Assembly (NCBI GenBank): GCA_031289015.1
Contig: JAITQG010000003.1
Coordinates: forward strand, 21,624 to 85,623
Source of the DNA: Lactobacillaceae bacterium
GTDB lineage: Bacteria; Bacillota; Bacilli; Lactobacillales; Lactobacillaceae
DNA length: 64,000 bases
Reading direction: 5' to 3'
The first letter of the stretch is position 1. The number at the start of each line of letters is the position of its first letter. Below are positions 27,070 to 36,062 of this stretch, piece after piece. The position numbers were made by a program, and so were the translations under genes. A model generated the notes under the pieces. That model saw only the letters and a list, made by a program, of their open reading frames with translations. It searched no databases and had not been told where the DNA came from.

Positions 27070-28629
27070 TTAATCTTTATTGTCTTTAATCACGAATGAA
27101 CGACGTGCGCGAGGTGCGCTGGTCTTTCCACGTTGTGAACGATCCCCAGAACCAGTCCGTGAACCACGATCAAATGACTTACGACGACGTGCATCGCCAC
27201 CTTCGCCACGACCATCACGTCCGCCTTCACGACGACCACGATAGCCACCGCCACCATTACCACCTTGACGGCTACCGCTCCGGTTGCCACCGAATGAGCC
27301 GCGCTTCTTTGGCAATGGACGTTCATGTGACAATTCAAACGGAATATCCATTTGCGCCACATTGGCAACTGAAGCAAGCACTGCGGCAGCCAATGTCTTA
27401 GCATCGTACTTTTCAACCAAAAGATCAGCCGCATCAGCAACGCCTTCTAAGTTCAAGCCAGAAATTACGGCATCAACATCATCAGTGGCGTTCTTCAAGC
27501 GGGCATCGATTGCTTCTTGACGAGTGAAAGGCTTCAATGACAACATGCGCTTCTTCGTCAACTTCTCGATTTCTTTCAAGTAATCCAATTCAGCATTAGT
27601 AATGAAAGTTACAGAAGTTCCATGGGCCCCGGCACGACCAGTACGGCCAATCCGGTGCACATATGATTCAGCTTCTTGTGGAATATCAAAGTTGTAAACA
27701 TAGTCCACACCAGAAACGTCCAAGCCACGAGCAGCAACGTCGGTAGCAACCAAAATCTTAACATCACCTTTTTTGAATGACTTCAAAACGGCAGAACGCT
27801 TTTGTTGGGTCAAATCACCGTGAATTCCGTCGGCGTTAAAGCCACGAACTTTCAAACCACGGGTCAATTCGTCAACACGACGCTTAGTCCGACCAAACAA
27901 GATGGCCAATTTAGGTTGTTGCACGTCCAAGATCCGCGTCAAAGTATCAAACTTCTCAAAATCCTTTACGCGAACATAGTATTGATCAACCAAATCAGTG
28001 GTCAATTCCTTAGCAGCAACTTGAATGTGCTCAGGATTTGACATGAATTGCACACCAATTCGCTTGATAGCTGGTGGCATAGTAGCTGAGAACAACAAAG
28101 TTTGACGTTCATCAGGGACGGCCTTCAAAATTGATTCGATATCTTCTAAGAAGCCCATGTTCAACATTTCATCCGCTTCGTCCAAAACCAAAGTCTTAAC
28201 GTTTGAAAGGTCAACAGTTCCACGCTTAATGTGGTCTAACAAACGACCAGGCGTTCCGACAACAATGTCAGCGCCACGCTTCAACCCGTCGATTTGACGA
28301 CGAATATCAGCTCCACCAAAGACAGCTTGCACTTTAACGTGCTTATCGCGTCCCAACTTGAACAACTCATCTTGAGTTTGGATGGCCAGTTCACGTGTTG
28401 GTGAGACGACAAGCGCATGTACTTTATGGCTGTCTGTTTGAATCATCTCTAGGATTGGCAATCCAAATGCGGCCGTCTTACCTGTTCCGGTTTGAGCTTG
28501 GCCAATTACATCTTTTCCTGCTAACGTCAATGGAATCGTTTGTTCCTGGATTGGCGTTGCATCTACATAGCCATGCTTTTCAATGGCCGTCAAAAGGTCT
28601 TCTGTGAGACCCAATTCTGAAAACTTCAA
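27070..28629 (-). CDS. cshA: DEAD-box RNA helicase CshA
   Basis: A 519-residue ATP-dependent RNA helicase that unwinds RNA in ribosome assembly and in the RNA degradosome. Motifs in order: Q motif (PIQEQTIPL), Walker A AQTGTGKTAAFG, PTRELA, TPGRLLDH, DEAD, SAT, and HRIGRTGRAG. The C-terminal 80 residues are rich in Arg and Gly (RGG-like), typical of CshA and binding RNA. The start is TTG at 28629, placed 6 bases after GGAGG; the upstream TTG would start before that site. A promoter TTGTTA, 17 bases, TATCAA lies about 100 bases upstream, leaving a long 5' leader. Confidence 0.93.
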   Translation of the reverse strand: MKFSELGLTEDLLTAIEKHGYVDATPIQEQTIPLTLAGKDVIGQAQTGTGKTAAFGLPILEMIQTDSHKVHALVVSPTRELAIQTQDELFKLGRDKHVKVQAVFGGADIRRQIDGLKRGADIVVGTPGRLLDHIKRGTVDLSNVKTLVLDEADEMLNMGFLEDIESILKAVPDERQTLLFSATMPPAIKRIGVQFMSNPEHIQVAAKELTTDLVDQYYVRVKDFEKFDTLTRILDVQQPKLAILFGRTKRRVDELTRGLKVRGFNADGIHGDLTQQKRSAVLKSFKKGDVKILVATDVAARGLDVSGVDYVYNFDIPQEAESYVHRIGRTGRAGAHGTSVTFITNAELDYLKEIEKLTKKRMLSLKPFTRQEAIDARLKNATDDVDAVISGLNLEGVADAADLLVEKYDAKTLAAAVLASVANVAQMDIPFELSHERPLPKKRGSFGGNRSGSRQGGNGGGGYRGRREGGRDGRGEGGDARRRKSFDRGSRTGSGDRSQRGKTSAPRARRSFVIKDNKD

Positions 28630-28832
28630 AATATTCCTCCAATGGTGCAACTCTGTGAGCTGCTTTCAAAAACGAAAGATTACTGAACGAATTACCAACC
28701 TGAGCACAATCCGGTGCCTTTATAGCGAATTGATATTCGGCAACAATCTTTTTAACAACCTATCTATCTTACCTTGATTACATACAAAACACAAGTTAAT
28801 TTGTCATGAGGACGCTTGCTGGGTAGGTTTTT

Positions 28833-29088
28833 TTGCCCCTTTCAGGCGCAAGGATTTTTGGTTGGTTGGGGAAATGGCTCCGCATTGCTGACATAGAAGT
28901 GGGCGACAGAGTCCTGCTAGTCTAAGGGATTCGGCTTTGCGCAAGCGCAAAACCAACTCCCTAAGACCGCGCTAGTGCTCCTACCTCGCTGATTCCACTA
29001 CTATGTCAGCAATGCTCCGCCATTTCCCCAACCAACTCAAAATCCCAACCTCCAGTCGCTCTAGCTCCTTCCGGTTACTAGAACTTCA
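28833..29088 (+). repeat. Structured intergenic repeat, copy R2
   Basis: Second copy, on the plus strand. The 5' hairpin is a variant, TTGCCCCTTTCAGGCGCAA, that keeps the loop core TTTCA but has a different stem. The long stem holds the UCC/UCC loop, then GCATTGCTGACATAG pairs with CTATGTCAGCAATGC. An inner stem GTCTAAGGGA / TCCCTAAGAC and a tip TTTGCG / CGCAAA follow. The 3' block CCAGTCGCTCTAGCTCCTT is identical to copy R1. It lies upstream of cshA in the opposite direction and faces R3 tail to tail. The 207 bases between R2 and R3 contain no feature that I recognise. Confidence 0.8.
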
Positions 29089-29295
29089 CCTGTAGTTTTT
29101 CGCTCTGGGTGTCATTTATTAATTGGTTTTGTTGGGAGTGAGGGAGGATGTGATTCCAAAAATTTAGTAGTTACCTCGATATTTATTAATGAAATTTAAC
29201 ATGCATGTAGGCGTACTTATTCAGTTTGACAAGTGCATTTACTGGCAAAGAAGTTTAAGGGGAAGTAAGTAAATAAATAATTGTTGATCTAAGGC

Positions 29296-29546
29296 TGAAG
29301 TTTTAGGGCTGGAAGGAGCTAAAGCGAGTGGAAGCCGGTGTTTTGGGGTTTGGGTTGGGAAGGGCGGAGTTTGGCTGCTGTTGTAGGGGGTTAAGCGAGG
29401 TAGCGAAACAATTAAGACCCATTTTTTGGCCCATGCTCTTGGGCCGAAAAATTCTGGTCGTATTGGTTCGTGTCGCCCCCTTCAACAGTAGCCAAACGGA
29501 GCCCTTCCCAACCCGAACTCCAAAACACCTAGCCGTGCAACGGCTA
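29296..29546 (-). repeat. Structured intergenic repeat, copy R3
   Basis: Third and most diverged copy, on the minus strand. It has the hairpin TAGCCGTTGCACGGCTA and a long stem GGTGTTTTGGAGTTCGGGTT with the same UCC/UCC loop. GTTTGGCTACTGTTG pairs with CAACAGCAGCCAAAC (one mismatch). The inner tip is different, GGCCC / GGGCC flanked by AT-rich pairing. The 3' block reads CCACTCGCTTTAGCTCCTT. It begins 73 bases after the nox stop codon, in the same direction. Two ORFs of 93-99 codons cross it on both strands but follow the palindrome and have no ribosome site. Confidence 0.78.
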
Positions 29547-29619
29547 AAATACCCGCAAACAAAAAAAGATCCACCACGCAAGAAGAAACGCAGTGAATCC
29601 AATATTTAAAAATGCCTGT

Positions 29620-30957
29620 TTAAAGCTTAGTATTAACAGCCTCCAAAGCCGTAGCCCCAACGAAATTAATGGGCTGCGTGAAATTAGGTTGGAAGAAAAA
29701 GTCCGCCATAGCTAAATCATCAATCGTCATCTGATTTTGAATCGCCAATGACACCACATTCGCCGCCTGACTAATATCATGTTGTGACATAAAGGCCGCC
29801 CCCAGAATGCGTCGGCTGTGCTTATCCCAAGTCAATGTCGACAACACCTTGGTTGTTGTTAACATAAAGTCGGGCCGATAATCTTCTTCATACACCGTTT
29901 CCACGGCATCAATGTTTGCGGCTTTGGCACTGGCTAAATTCAGCCCGGTTGCCGCCATTGCATTCCCGTATAATTCAACGGCCGAAGTGGCTTGTGTACC
30001 TTTATAAGCAAGTTGATGGCCACACAAATTCTTGGCAACCAACATTCCTTGGCGAATCGCATTAGTGGCCAAGGGAATATATGCGTTTTCTTGCGTTGGT
30101 GTGTAATAAATCGTGGTCGCATCCCCAGCAGCAAAGACATCTGGTTGGCTAGTTTCCATGTATTCATTGGTCAAAATCGCCCCATTTGGCATCATGGCAA
30201 GTTGGCCCGCAAATAAATCGGTGTTAGGCAAAAAACCAATTCCAAGCATGACCACGTCGGCTTCATAAGTGCCTTTGTCAGTTGTGACCGTAATTCCGTC
30301 TGCAGTGTCAGTAAAGCTTTGCACCATTTGACCCAAGGCTAATTGGACATTGTGTTGCGTATAAGCAGCTTCAATCCGCTCAGTCATCACTGGGCTGAAG
30401 TTTTTAGGCAAGACCCGATCCATCCCGTCAATTAAAGTGACTTGCTTGTCATTGAGTGAAAATTGTTCGGCGATTTCAGCTCCGATGTAACCAGCGCCAA
30501 TGACGATGACGCGCTTGACTTGGTCGGCGACGGCTTTAATCCGATTGGCGTCTTCCCATGATTTAACCAGATAAATTTTATCGCTGTTGATACCAGGAAT
30601 ATTTGGAATAATCGGCTTTGAGCCAGTCGTGAGCACAATTTTGTCAAAGATGGCGGTCTCAAGTTGCTCCGTCAATAAATTCTTGTAGCGAATAGTTTTA
30701 TTAGTCAAATCCGCACTAATTACTTCGTGTTGCATTTTGACATTGATGCCTTGTGCAGTTAACGATTCTGGTGTCGCATAAAACATGCGTTGCGCATCCG
30801 AGACGTGATGACCCACCCACAGGGCAATCCCACACGACAAAAATGAGACGGTCGTGTTTTTTTCGAAAATGGTGATAGTGGCATCTGGATATTCAGCCTT
30901 AATCTGTGTGGCCGCAATCGTACCGGCGTGTGTACTTCCAATAATAGCAACGTTCAT
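29620..30957 (-). CDS. nox: NADH oxidase (water-forming) Nox
   Basis: A 445-residue flavoprotein that reduces O2 to water with NADH and so regenerates NAD+ in a fermenting cell. FAD motif VAIIGSTHAGTIAA is at 3-16, the redox cysteine is Cys42 in SFLSCGIALW (the single-Cys sulfenate type), NAD fold VIVIGAGYIGAEIAEQF is near 150, and VFAAGDATT is near 275. The frame is open 26 codons upstream, but the ATG at 30957 has a GGGGGG ribosome site. The upstream region has a promoter with a Rex-like half site, fitting control by the NADH/NAD+ ratio. Confidence 0.92.
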   Translation of the reverse strand: MNVAIIGSTHAGTIAATQIKAEYPDATITIFEKNTTVSFLSCGIALWVGHHVSDAQRMFYATPESLTAQGINVKMQHEVISADLTNKTIRYKNLLTEQLETAIFDKIVLTTGSKPIIPNIPGINSDKIYLVKSWEDANRIKAVADQVKRVIVIGAGYIGAEIAEQFSLNDKQVTLIDGMDRVLPKNFSPVMTERIEAAYTQHNVQLALGQMVQSFTDTADGITVTTDKGTYEADVVMLGIGFLPNTDLFAGQLAMMPNGAILTNEYMETSQPDVFAAGDATTIYYTPTQENAYIPLATNAIRQGMLVAKNLCGHQLAYKGTQATSAVELYGNAMAATGLNLASAKAANIDAVETVYEEDYRPDFMLTTTKVLSTLTWDKHSRRILGAAFMSQHDISQAANVVSLAIQNQMTIDDLAMADFFFQPNFTQPINFVGATALEAVNTKL

Positions 30958-30986
30958 TATAAAATCCCCCCAAGATTCTTTGAAAT

Positions 30987-31074
30987 GTGATTTTAGTTGG
31001 TATATAAATTTGTATACGGTGTAAACAAAGTTCATAATATTTCAGCTAAAATCACATAGTTAATTATTTCACAA
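30987..31074 (-). promoter_or_regulatory. nox promoter with inverted repeats and Rex-like half site
   Basis: On the minus strand TTGTTT (31023-31028), a 16-base spacer and TATATA (31001-31006) form a promoter. TTGTGAAATAATT at 31062-31074 matches one half and the spacer of the Rex operator but not the second half. GTGATTTTAG occurs as a perfect inverted pair at 30987-30996 and 31046-31055, on either side of the promoter. The operators are inferred. Confidence 0.5.
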
Positions 31075-31193
31075 AATATAGCTTAGCACATTTTATTAAC
31101 TATTTGTACATGGAATTTGAATTTGGGATTGTTGAGAACAAATGGAGCTTAATTTGGTATAGTGGAGTTAGAAATATTTTATGGAGAAAGCTT

Positions 31194-31778
31194 ATGACTA
31201 ATAATTCAATGATTCATAAAATTACCAATAAATTCAAACACGTCAAGCATAAATTTAAGCGGCCGTACGTGCCGACAACCACGCCTGATGAAGTCAAAGC
31301 AGCGAATGAATTAAAAAGTTTAGTGGCGACTGATTTAGCTGATTACATTTATGTTGATGCTAATTATGATGTTAATTCTGGGTTGGGCGTTGGTGCGTAT
31401 GTTAGTTTGGCGGCAACTGGACCGGCCCAACAAAATGTGCATGTGGCCACTGGCTATAGTTCACAATTAGAAATTAGCTTGTTGACCTTGATTGATGCTT
31501 TGAATTCAGTGCCATTAGAAGTGCGGCAAGCTAAAAATGTTGCGGTGGTCTTAACGAATGTCGATGTGGTTAAGGCATTTAATGATTTTTCAATGCTGGC
31601 TAAGCGGGTCGAAACTTTGGATGAACGGGTCTCAACTGATCGGTTACAAGCGCAATTAGTGGAACTGACCATCACGTTTAGGTCATTACGTATGTCAGTT
31701 GCCATGCCACACGAAGCCGCATTTACGCAATTATTACAAACTAAAATTACGCGCATTAAAAAGGCGCATAAAGAATAG
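31194..31778 (+). CDS. Hypothetical protein, possibly RNase H-like fold
   Basis: A 194-residue soluble protein. After a basic N-terminus (about 1-45) the core reads YIYVDANYDVNSGLGVGAYVS, then SSQLEISLLTLIDALNSVP and VAVVLTNVDVVKAFNDF. The order strand with Asp, helix with Glu, strand with Asp is like the catalytic DED set of RNase HI, so an RNase H-like fold is a guess that needs a structure comparison. The ATG at 31194 has GGAGA upstream, and an extended -10 box TGGTATAGT lies about 35 bases earlier. It is followed after 9 bases by a membrane-protein gene, so the two form a unit divergent from nox. Confidence 0.6.
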   Translation: MTNNSMIHKITNKFKHVKHKFKRPYVPTTTPDEVKAANELKSLVATDLADYIYVDANYDVNSGLGVGAYVSLAATGPAQQNVHVATGYSSQLEISLLTLIDALNSVPLEVRQAKNVAVVLTNVDVVKAFNDFSMLAKRVETLDERVSTDRLQAQLVELTITFRSLRMSVAMPHEAAFTQLLQTKITRIKKAHKE

Positions 31779-31787
31779 GAAGCAGTT

Positions 31788-32285
31788 ATGTGGAAGCATT
31801 TCATCTGGATTAGTATCTTGCTCATCATTATTATTTTTATCATTGTGATGACCATTATTCGCCGGATCGGTCGGCGACAAACGGAAAAACGCATCATCGC
31901 TTCACAACAAGTTGTTAATCACGCGATGCAAACCGTGATGCCGGATTTACAAGCAAATTTGCGACTATTACCGATTGAGCGGGTGAATTCAACTTTAGTC
32001 GCGAATATTTGGGGGCATGATGTGATGGCGTTTGAATTTCAATTTGATTACGTTGATAAAATTGAGGTGGCCAAAATCACTGAACAATTGAGCGGTGCGC
32101 TGACTAGGTATGCTGATCAACAGCACTTGGTTAGTACGTCAACTGAAGATGCCGCACTGATGCCGACTGATGTTTGGTACGATGCGATTAAACCGATTGT
32201 GCATTTTGATATTGCCTATTTAGTCAATGCACAAACGGCGGCTTATATTCGTGATTTACGCCTGTTAAACCAACCAATTCAATAA
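31788..32285 (+). CDS. Hypothetical membrane-anchored protein
   Basis: A 165-residue protein with one N-terminal helix rich in Ile (about 5-25), a basic stretch RRIGRRQTEKR that favours a cytoplasmic remainder, and an alpha/beta domain. I do not recognise the family. It is coupled to the preceding gene by a 9-base gap with the ribosome site GGAAG, and is followed by the peptide deformylase gene after 56 bases. Confidence 0.6.
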   Translation: MWKHFIWISILLIIIIFIIVMTIIRRIGRRQTEKRIIASQQVVNHAMQTVMPDLQANLRLLPIERVNSTLVANIWGHDVMAFEFQFDYVDKIEVAKITEQLSGALTRYADQQHLVSTSTEDAALMPTDVWYDAIKPIVHFDIAYLVNAQTAAYIRDLRLLNQPIQ

Positions 32286-32341
32286 GGCTTAAATTTGCTA
32301 TACTAGTATGTAATCAATAACCTTAACAGTTAGGAGTTAAA

Positions 32342-32944
32342 ATGATGTATTTAATGAAAGATATTGTGCGGGATCCAGATGCGGTTTTACGTGCTCAAGC
32401 CGCAAAAGTTGAATTTCCATTGACTGAAGATGACAAAAAAGCCATGGCCAGCATGATGGAATATTTGGTGATTAGCCAAGATGAAGAAGAAAACGAAAAA
32501 TATGGGTTACGACCTGGCGTTGGTCTTGCAGCGCCGCAAGTTGGGATTTCAAAGCAATATTCTGCCGTGTTAATTCCAAATGACGATGTTGAAGAACTCG
32601 ATGATGCGGCTTATGAGGCCTTAGAAGAAGATGATTTATATTTCTTTAAAGGGGTAATTATCAATCCTGTCATCACGCGCCAATCGGTTAAACAGACCGC
32701 GTTAACGATGGGCGAAGGGTGCTTGTCAGTTGATGAGGATCAACCTGGTTATGTTCCACGCGCATACCGCATTACGGTTAAATATCAAGATGAAACCGGG
32801 GCAAGCCACGAATTGAAGCTTGAGGGTTACCCAGCGATTGTGTTCCAACATGAAATTGATCACTTGCATGGTTCGCTATATTACGACCACATCAACCATG
32901 CCGAGCCTTGGACACAAACTGATAACACACACTATATTGGGTAG
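32342..32944 (+). CDS. def: Peptide deformylase
   Basis: A 200-residue metalloenzyme that removes the formyl group from nascent proteins. The three family motifs are present: GVGLAAPQVG (59-68), EGCLSV with metal ligand Cys127, and HEIDHLHG with His170, Glu171 and His174. The long acidic insertion between motifs 1 and 2 is typical of type II deformylases of Gram-positives. The start is preceded by AGGAG. It lies 5 bases ahead of the UPF0223 gene, forming an operon that continues to the inositol-phosphatase-like gene. Confidence 0.96.
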   Translation: MMYLMKDIVRDPDAVLRAQAAKVEFPLTEDDKKAMASMMEYLVISQDEEENEKYGLRPGVGLAAPQVGISKQYSAVLIPNDDVEELDDAAYEALEEDDLYFFKGVIINPVITRQSVKQTALTMGEGCLSVDEDQPGYVPRAYRITVKYQDETGASHELKLEGYPAIVFQHEIDHLHGSLYYDHINHAEPWTQTDNTHYIG

Positions 32945-32949
32945 GGTTA

Positions 32950-33234
32950 ATGGCAGCAGATAAAAATTTTAATTATCCCTTGCTTGACGGCTGGGATACC
33001 AATGATATTACCAAGGTGAGTGCCTTGTACTCGGCAGTAGCAAGCGCATATGAAACTGGGATCGAAGTTCAAAGCTTATTGGATATCTACCAGGCGTTTT
33101 TGCTAGTCGTGCCAAGTAAAGGTGAGCAAAAACAGCTCGATCGCGTCTTTCAAGCTGAATCAGGGTATAGCATTTACAAAACAATCCAAGCTGCCAAAGC
33201 CACGACCAGTAGAAAGTTGACCATGGTGAATTAA
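32950..33234 (+). CDS. UPF0223 family protein (YktA-like)
   Basis: A 94-residue helical protein with YPLLDGWDTNDI at the start, AVASAYETGIEVQSLLDIYQ in the middle and VPSKGEQKQLDRVF followed by SGYSIYKTIQ, which match UPF0223. Function unknown. Its stop codon overlaps the start of the next gene by one base, so the pair is translationally coupled. In many Firmicutes it is also next to an inositol monophosphatase-family gene. Confidence 0.88.
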   Translation: MAADKNFNYPLLDGWDTNDITKVSALYSAVASAYETGIEVQSLLDIYQAFLLVVPSKGEQKQLDRVFQAESGYSIYKTIQAAKATTSRKLTMVN

Positions 33235-34013
33235 TGGATGCAGTAAAATTAGCACGCTTAGATCAAACGGTGATGGACTGGTTAGCCGAGATGCAAGCCA
33301 ATGTGATGACACGCATTGACCAACGCATGTCGATTGAAACCAAGGCCAATGAACGTGATTTAGTCACCAACGTCGATCGTGAAACCGAACAGTTTTACGT
33401 AAAAATGATTCGTCGGTTTGACCCACAAGCCAAAATTTTAGGTGAAGAGGGCTTTGGTGATAGTGTCAAAAATATGGATGGGCACGTTTGGTTTGTCGAT
33501 CCGATTGACGGCACGATGAATTTTGTTAAACAACATGCCGAATTTGCGAGCATGTTAGCTTATTTTGAAGATGGGCAACCAGTGATGGCATGGATTATGG
33601 ATGTGGCTAGCTCAGAAATTGTGCATGGTGGGCCTGAATATGGCGTCTTTTTGAACGACAAGCAAATTACCACGCCACCCAATTTAGGATTGGCAGATGG
33701 GTTATTGAATTTATCGGGGGCCCGCTTATTATATGAAGAACACGGTTTTCCTGAATTAGCGAAAGCCGCGTTAGGGTATCGGGTGTATGGTTCAGCTGGC
33801 ATTTCATTCCTGCGTGTTTTAACGGGGCGGGCCGTTGGATACGCGAGCTATATGAAACCGTGGGATTTTGCCGCGGGGGTCGTCTTGAGTTCGGCGTTAG
33901 GATTAATGACCGGTACCATTGACGGGAAGCCTATAAATATGTTATCATCTTCGGTAGTTCTAGCTGCAACAAATAATGCATATAACGACATTATGGCAAT
34001 TGAGCTTCGGTAA
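33234..34013 (+). CDS. suhB: Inositol monophosphatase family protein
   Basis: A 259-residue Mg-dependent phosphatase of the IMPase/SuhB family. Metal-site motifs are GEEGFGD (about 67), DPIDGTMNF (about 87-95) and WDFAAG (about 205). Members hydrolyse inositol phosphates, nucleotide bisphosphates or glycerol phosphate derivatives; which applies here is not clear. It is the last gene of the def operon and ends in a hairpin terminator. Confidence 0.88.
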   Translation: MDAVKLARLDQTVMDWLAEMQANVMTRIDQRMSIETKANERDLVTNVDRETEQFYVKMIRRFDPQAKILGEEGFGDSVKNMDGHVWFVDPIDGTMNFVKQHAEFASMLAYFEDGQPVMAWIMDVASSEIVHGGPEYGVFLNDKQITTPPNLGLADGLLNLSGARLLYEEHGFPELAKAALGYRVYGSAGISFLRVLTGRAVGYASYMKPWDFAAGVVLSSALGLMTGTIDGKPINMLSSSVVLAATNNAYNDIMAIELR

Positions 34014-34030
34014 AATTGTCGATGTCATCG

Positions 34031-34057
34031 GCGGGTCGAATTTTCGACTCGTTTTTA
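34031..34057 (+). terminator. Terminator of the def operon
   Basis: CGGGTCGAA pairs with TTCGACTCG (one G-U pair), followed by TTTTTAT. Confidence 0.75.
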
Positions 34058-34061
34058 TACG

Positions 34062-34090
34062 TTGAAGAGTAGAGAAAACGAGATTATAAG
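34062..34090 (+). promoter_or_regulatory. typA promoter
   Basis: TTGAAG (34062-34067), 17 bases, TATAAG (34085-34090), about 30 bases before the typA start. Confidence 0.65.
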
Positions 34091-34120
34091 TGACGAGTTA
34101 CGTCTTAAGGAGAAAGAATT

Positions 34121-35965
34121 TTGGCAAAGCGCGAAGATATCCGCAACATTGCAATCATTGCCCACGTCGACCATGGTAAGACTACATTGGTGAACGAATT
34201 GTTGAAGCAATCAGACACATTGGACAACCGAGTTGAATTGGGCGATCGTGCCATGGACACGAACGAAATTGAAAAGGAACGTGGAATCACGATCCTTTCA
34301 AAGAACACGGCTGTTAAGATTGGCGACAAGCAAATTAACATCTTGGACACCCCTGGCCACGCGGACTTCGGTGGTGAAGTTGAACGTATCATGGGCATGG
34401 TTGACGGAGTTTTGTTGGTTGTTGATGCCTTTGAAGGTACCATGCCACAAACGCGTTTCGTGTTGAAGAAGGCCTTTGAACAAGACTTGACACCAATCGT
34501 GGTGGTTAACAAGATTGACCGTCCTGGTGCCCGTCCTCAAGAAGTTGTGGATGAAGTGCTTGATTTGTTCATCGAACTTGGGGCTGATGAAGAACAATTG
34601 GAATTCCCAGTTATCTTCGCATCAGCTATGAACGGAACTTCATCATTGGATCCTGACATTGCAACGCAAGAACACACAATGGCCCCAATCTTTGATGCCG
34701 TGTTCAAGACTATTCCAGCTCCTGAAGATAATTCTGATGAACCTTTGCAATTCCAAGTTGCGTTGTTGGATTACAACGACTTCGTGGGACGTATCGGAAT
34801 CGGGCGTGTCTTCCGTGGTAAGATCAAGATTGGTGACAATGTTACGGTTTTGAAGTTGGATGGTAAGAAGCAAAACTTCCGTGTCACTAAGTTGTTTGGT
34901 TTCATTGGTATCGACCGAGTTGAAATGGAAGAAGCCCAAGCCGGTGATTTGATTGCCATTTCTGGAATGGAAGACATCACGGTTGGTGAAACCGTTACTG
35001 ATACGGCACATCCTGATGCTTTGCCAGTTTTGCACATTGACGAACCTACTTTGCAAATGACATTCCGTCAAAACGACTCGCCCTTTGCTGGTCGTGAAGG
35101 AAAGTTTGTTACGGCCCGTCAAATTGAAGATCGTTTGATGCGTCAATTGCATACTGATGTTTCTTTGCGGGTTGACCAAACTGATCAAGCTGGAGCCTGG
35201 TTGGTTTCAGGCCGTGGAGAATTGCACTTGTCAATCTTGATTGAAACGATGCGTCGTGAAGGATTCGAATTGCAAGCTTCACGTCCCGAAGTTATCTATC
35301 GTGATATCGACGGTGTAACTTCAGAACCTTTCGAAGAAGTTTTGATTGACACTCCTGACGAATATACTGGTTCAGTTATCGATTCACTTTCACAACGTAA
35401 GGGTGAAATGGTTAACATGGAATCAGTTGGGAATGGTCAAACACGTTTGACATTCTTGGCACCTTCACGTGGTTTGATTGGCTATGCGACTGAATTCTTG
35501 TCAATGACGCGTGGATACGGTATCTACAACCACACGTATGCACAATACAAGGCTGTGATCCGTAACTGGACGCCTGGTCGTCACAACGGTGCGTTGGTAT
35601 CAATCACACAAGGGCCTACGACTAACTATGCCATCATGGGTGTTGAAGATCGTGGAACTATGTTCGTTGGTGCCGGTGTCGAAGTGTATGAAGGTATGAT
35701 CGTTGGAATGAACTCACGTGACAATGACATCTCAGTCAACGTTACAAAGATGAAGCCACAATCAAACGTGCGTTCATCAAACAAGGACCAAACTGCATCA
35801 ATCAAGACGCCACGGACGATGACGCTTGAAGATTCAATGGAATTCTTGAATGATGACGAATACGTCGAAGTAACGCCAGAAAACGTCCGGATCCGTAAGC
35901 AAATCTTGGTTACGGCCGAACGTGAAAAGGCTGCTAAGCGTCGTAAGGCATCACAAACTGATTAA
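34121..35965 (+). CDS. typA: Translational GTPase TypA/BipA
   Basis: A 614-residue ribosome-binding GTPase that helps assembly and growth under stress. G1 is AHVDHGKTTL (15-24), G2 includes RGITI, G3 DTPGHADFG, G4 NKIDRPGA. Domain II, the EF-G-like domains III and V and the BipA-specific C-terminal domain follow; the length is normal. The start is a TTG, with AAGGAGA 8 bases upstream and no ATG nearby. The gene is monocistronic with a promoter and terminator of its own. Confidence 0.96.
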   Translation: MAKREDIRNIAIIAHVDHGKTTLVNELLKQSDTLDNRVELGDRAMDTNEIEKERGITILSKNTAVKIGDKQINILDTPGHADFGGEVERIMGMVDGVLLVVDAFEGTMPQTRFVLKKAFEQDLTPIVVVNKIDRPGARPQEVVDEVLDLFIELGADEEQLEFPVIFASAMNGTSSLDPDIATQEHTMAPIFDAVFKTIPAPEDNSDEPLQFQVALLDYNDFVGRIGIGRVFRGKIKIGDNVTVLKLDGKKQNFRVTKLFGFIGIDRVEMEEAQAGDLIAISGMEDITVGETVTDTAHPDALPVLHIDEPTLQMTFRQNDSPFAGREGKFVTARQIEDRLMRQLHTDVSLRVDQTDQAGAWLVSGRGELHLSILIETMRREGFELQASRPEVIYRDIDGVTSEPFEEVLIDTPDEYTGSVIDSLSQRKGEMVNMESVGNGQTRLTFLAPSRGLIGYATEFLSMTRGYGIYNHTYAQYKAVIRNWTPGRHNGALVSITQGPTTNYAIMGVEDRGTMFVGAGVEVYEGMIVGMNSRDNDISVNVTKMKPQSNVRSSNKDQTASIKTPRTMTLEDSMEFLNDDEYVEVTPENVRIRKQILVTAEREKAAKRRKASQTD

Positions 35966-35980
35966 TCTTAATAAAACTTT

Positions 35981-36015
35981 AAAAGACAACAGCGATTCAG
36001 GTGTTGTCTTTTTTT
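35981..36015 (+). terminator. typA terminator
   Basis: AAAAGACAACA pairs with TGTTGTCTTTT, followed by further T. Confidence 0.9.
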
Positions 36016-36062
36016 CGTGGTAAACTTAATTAAGCTATTATTTTTTGAAAGTAGGCGTTAAA

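Noticed and set aside
29303..29609. ORFs of 93-99 codons on both strands across repeat R3
   Set aside because: They mirror each other because of the palindrome, have no ribosome site and low-complexity translations.
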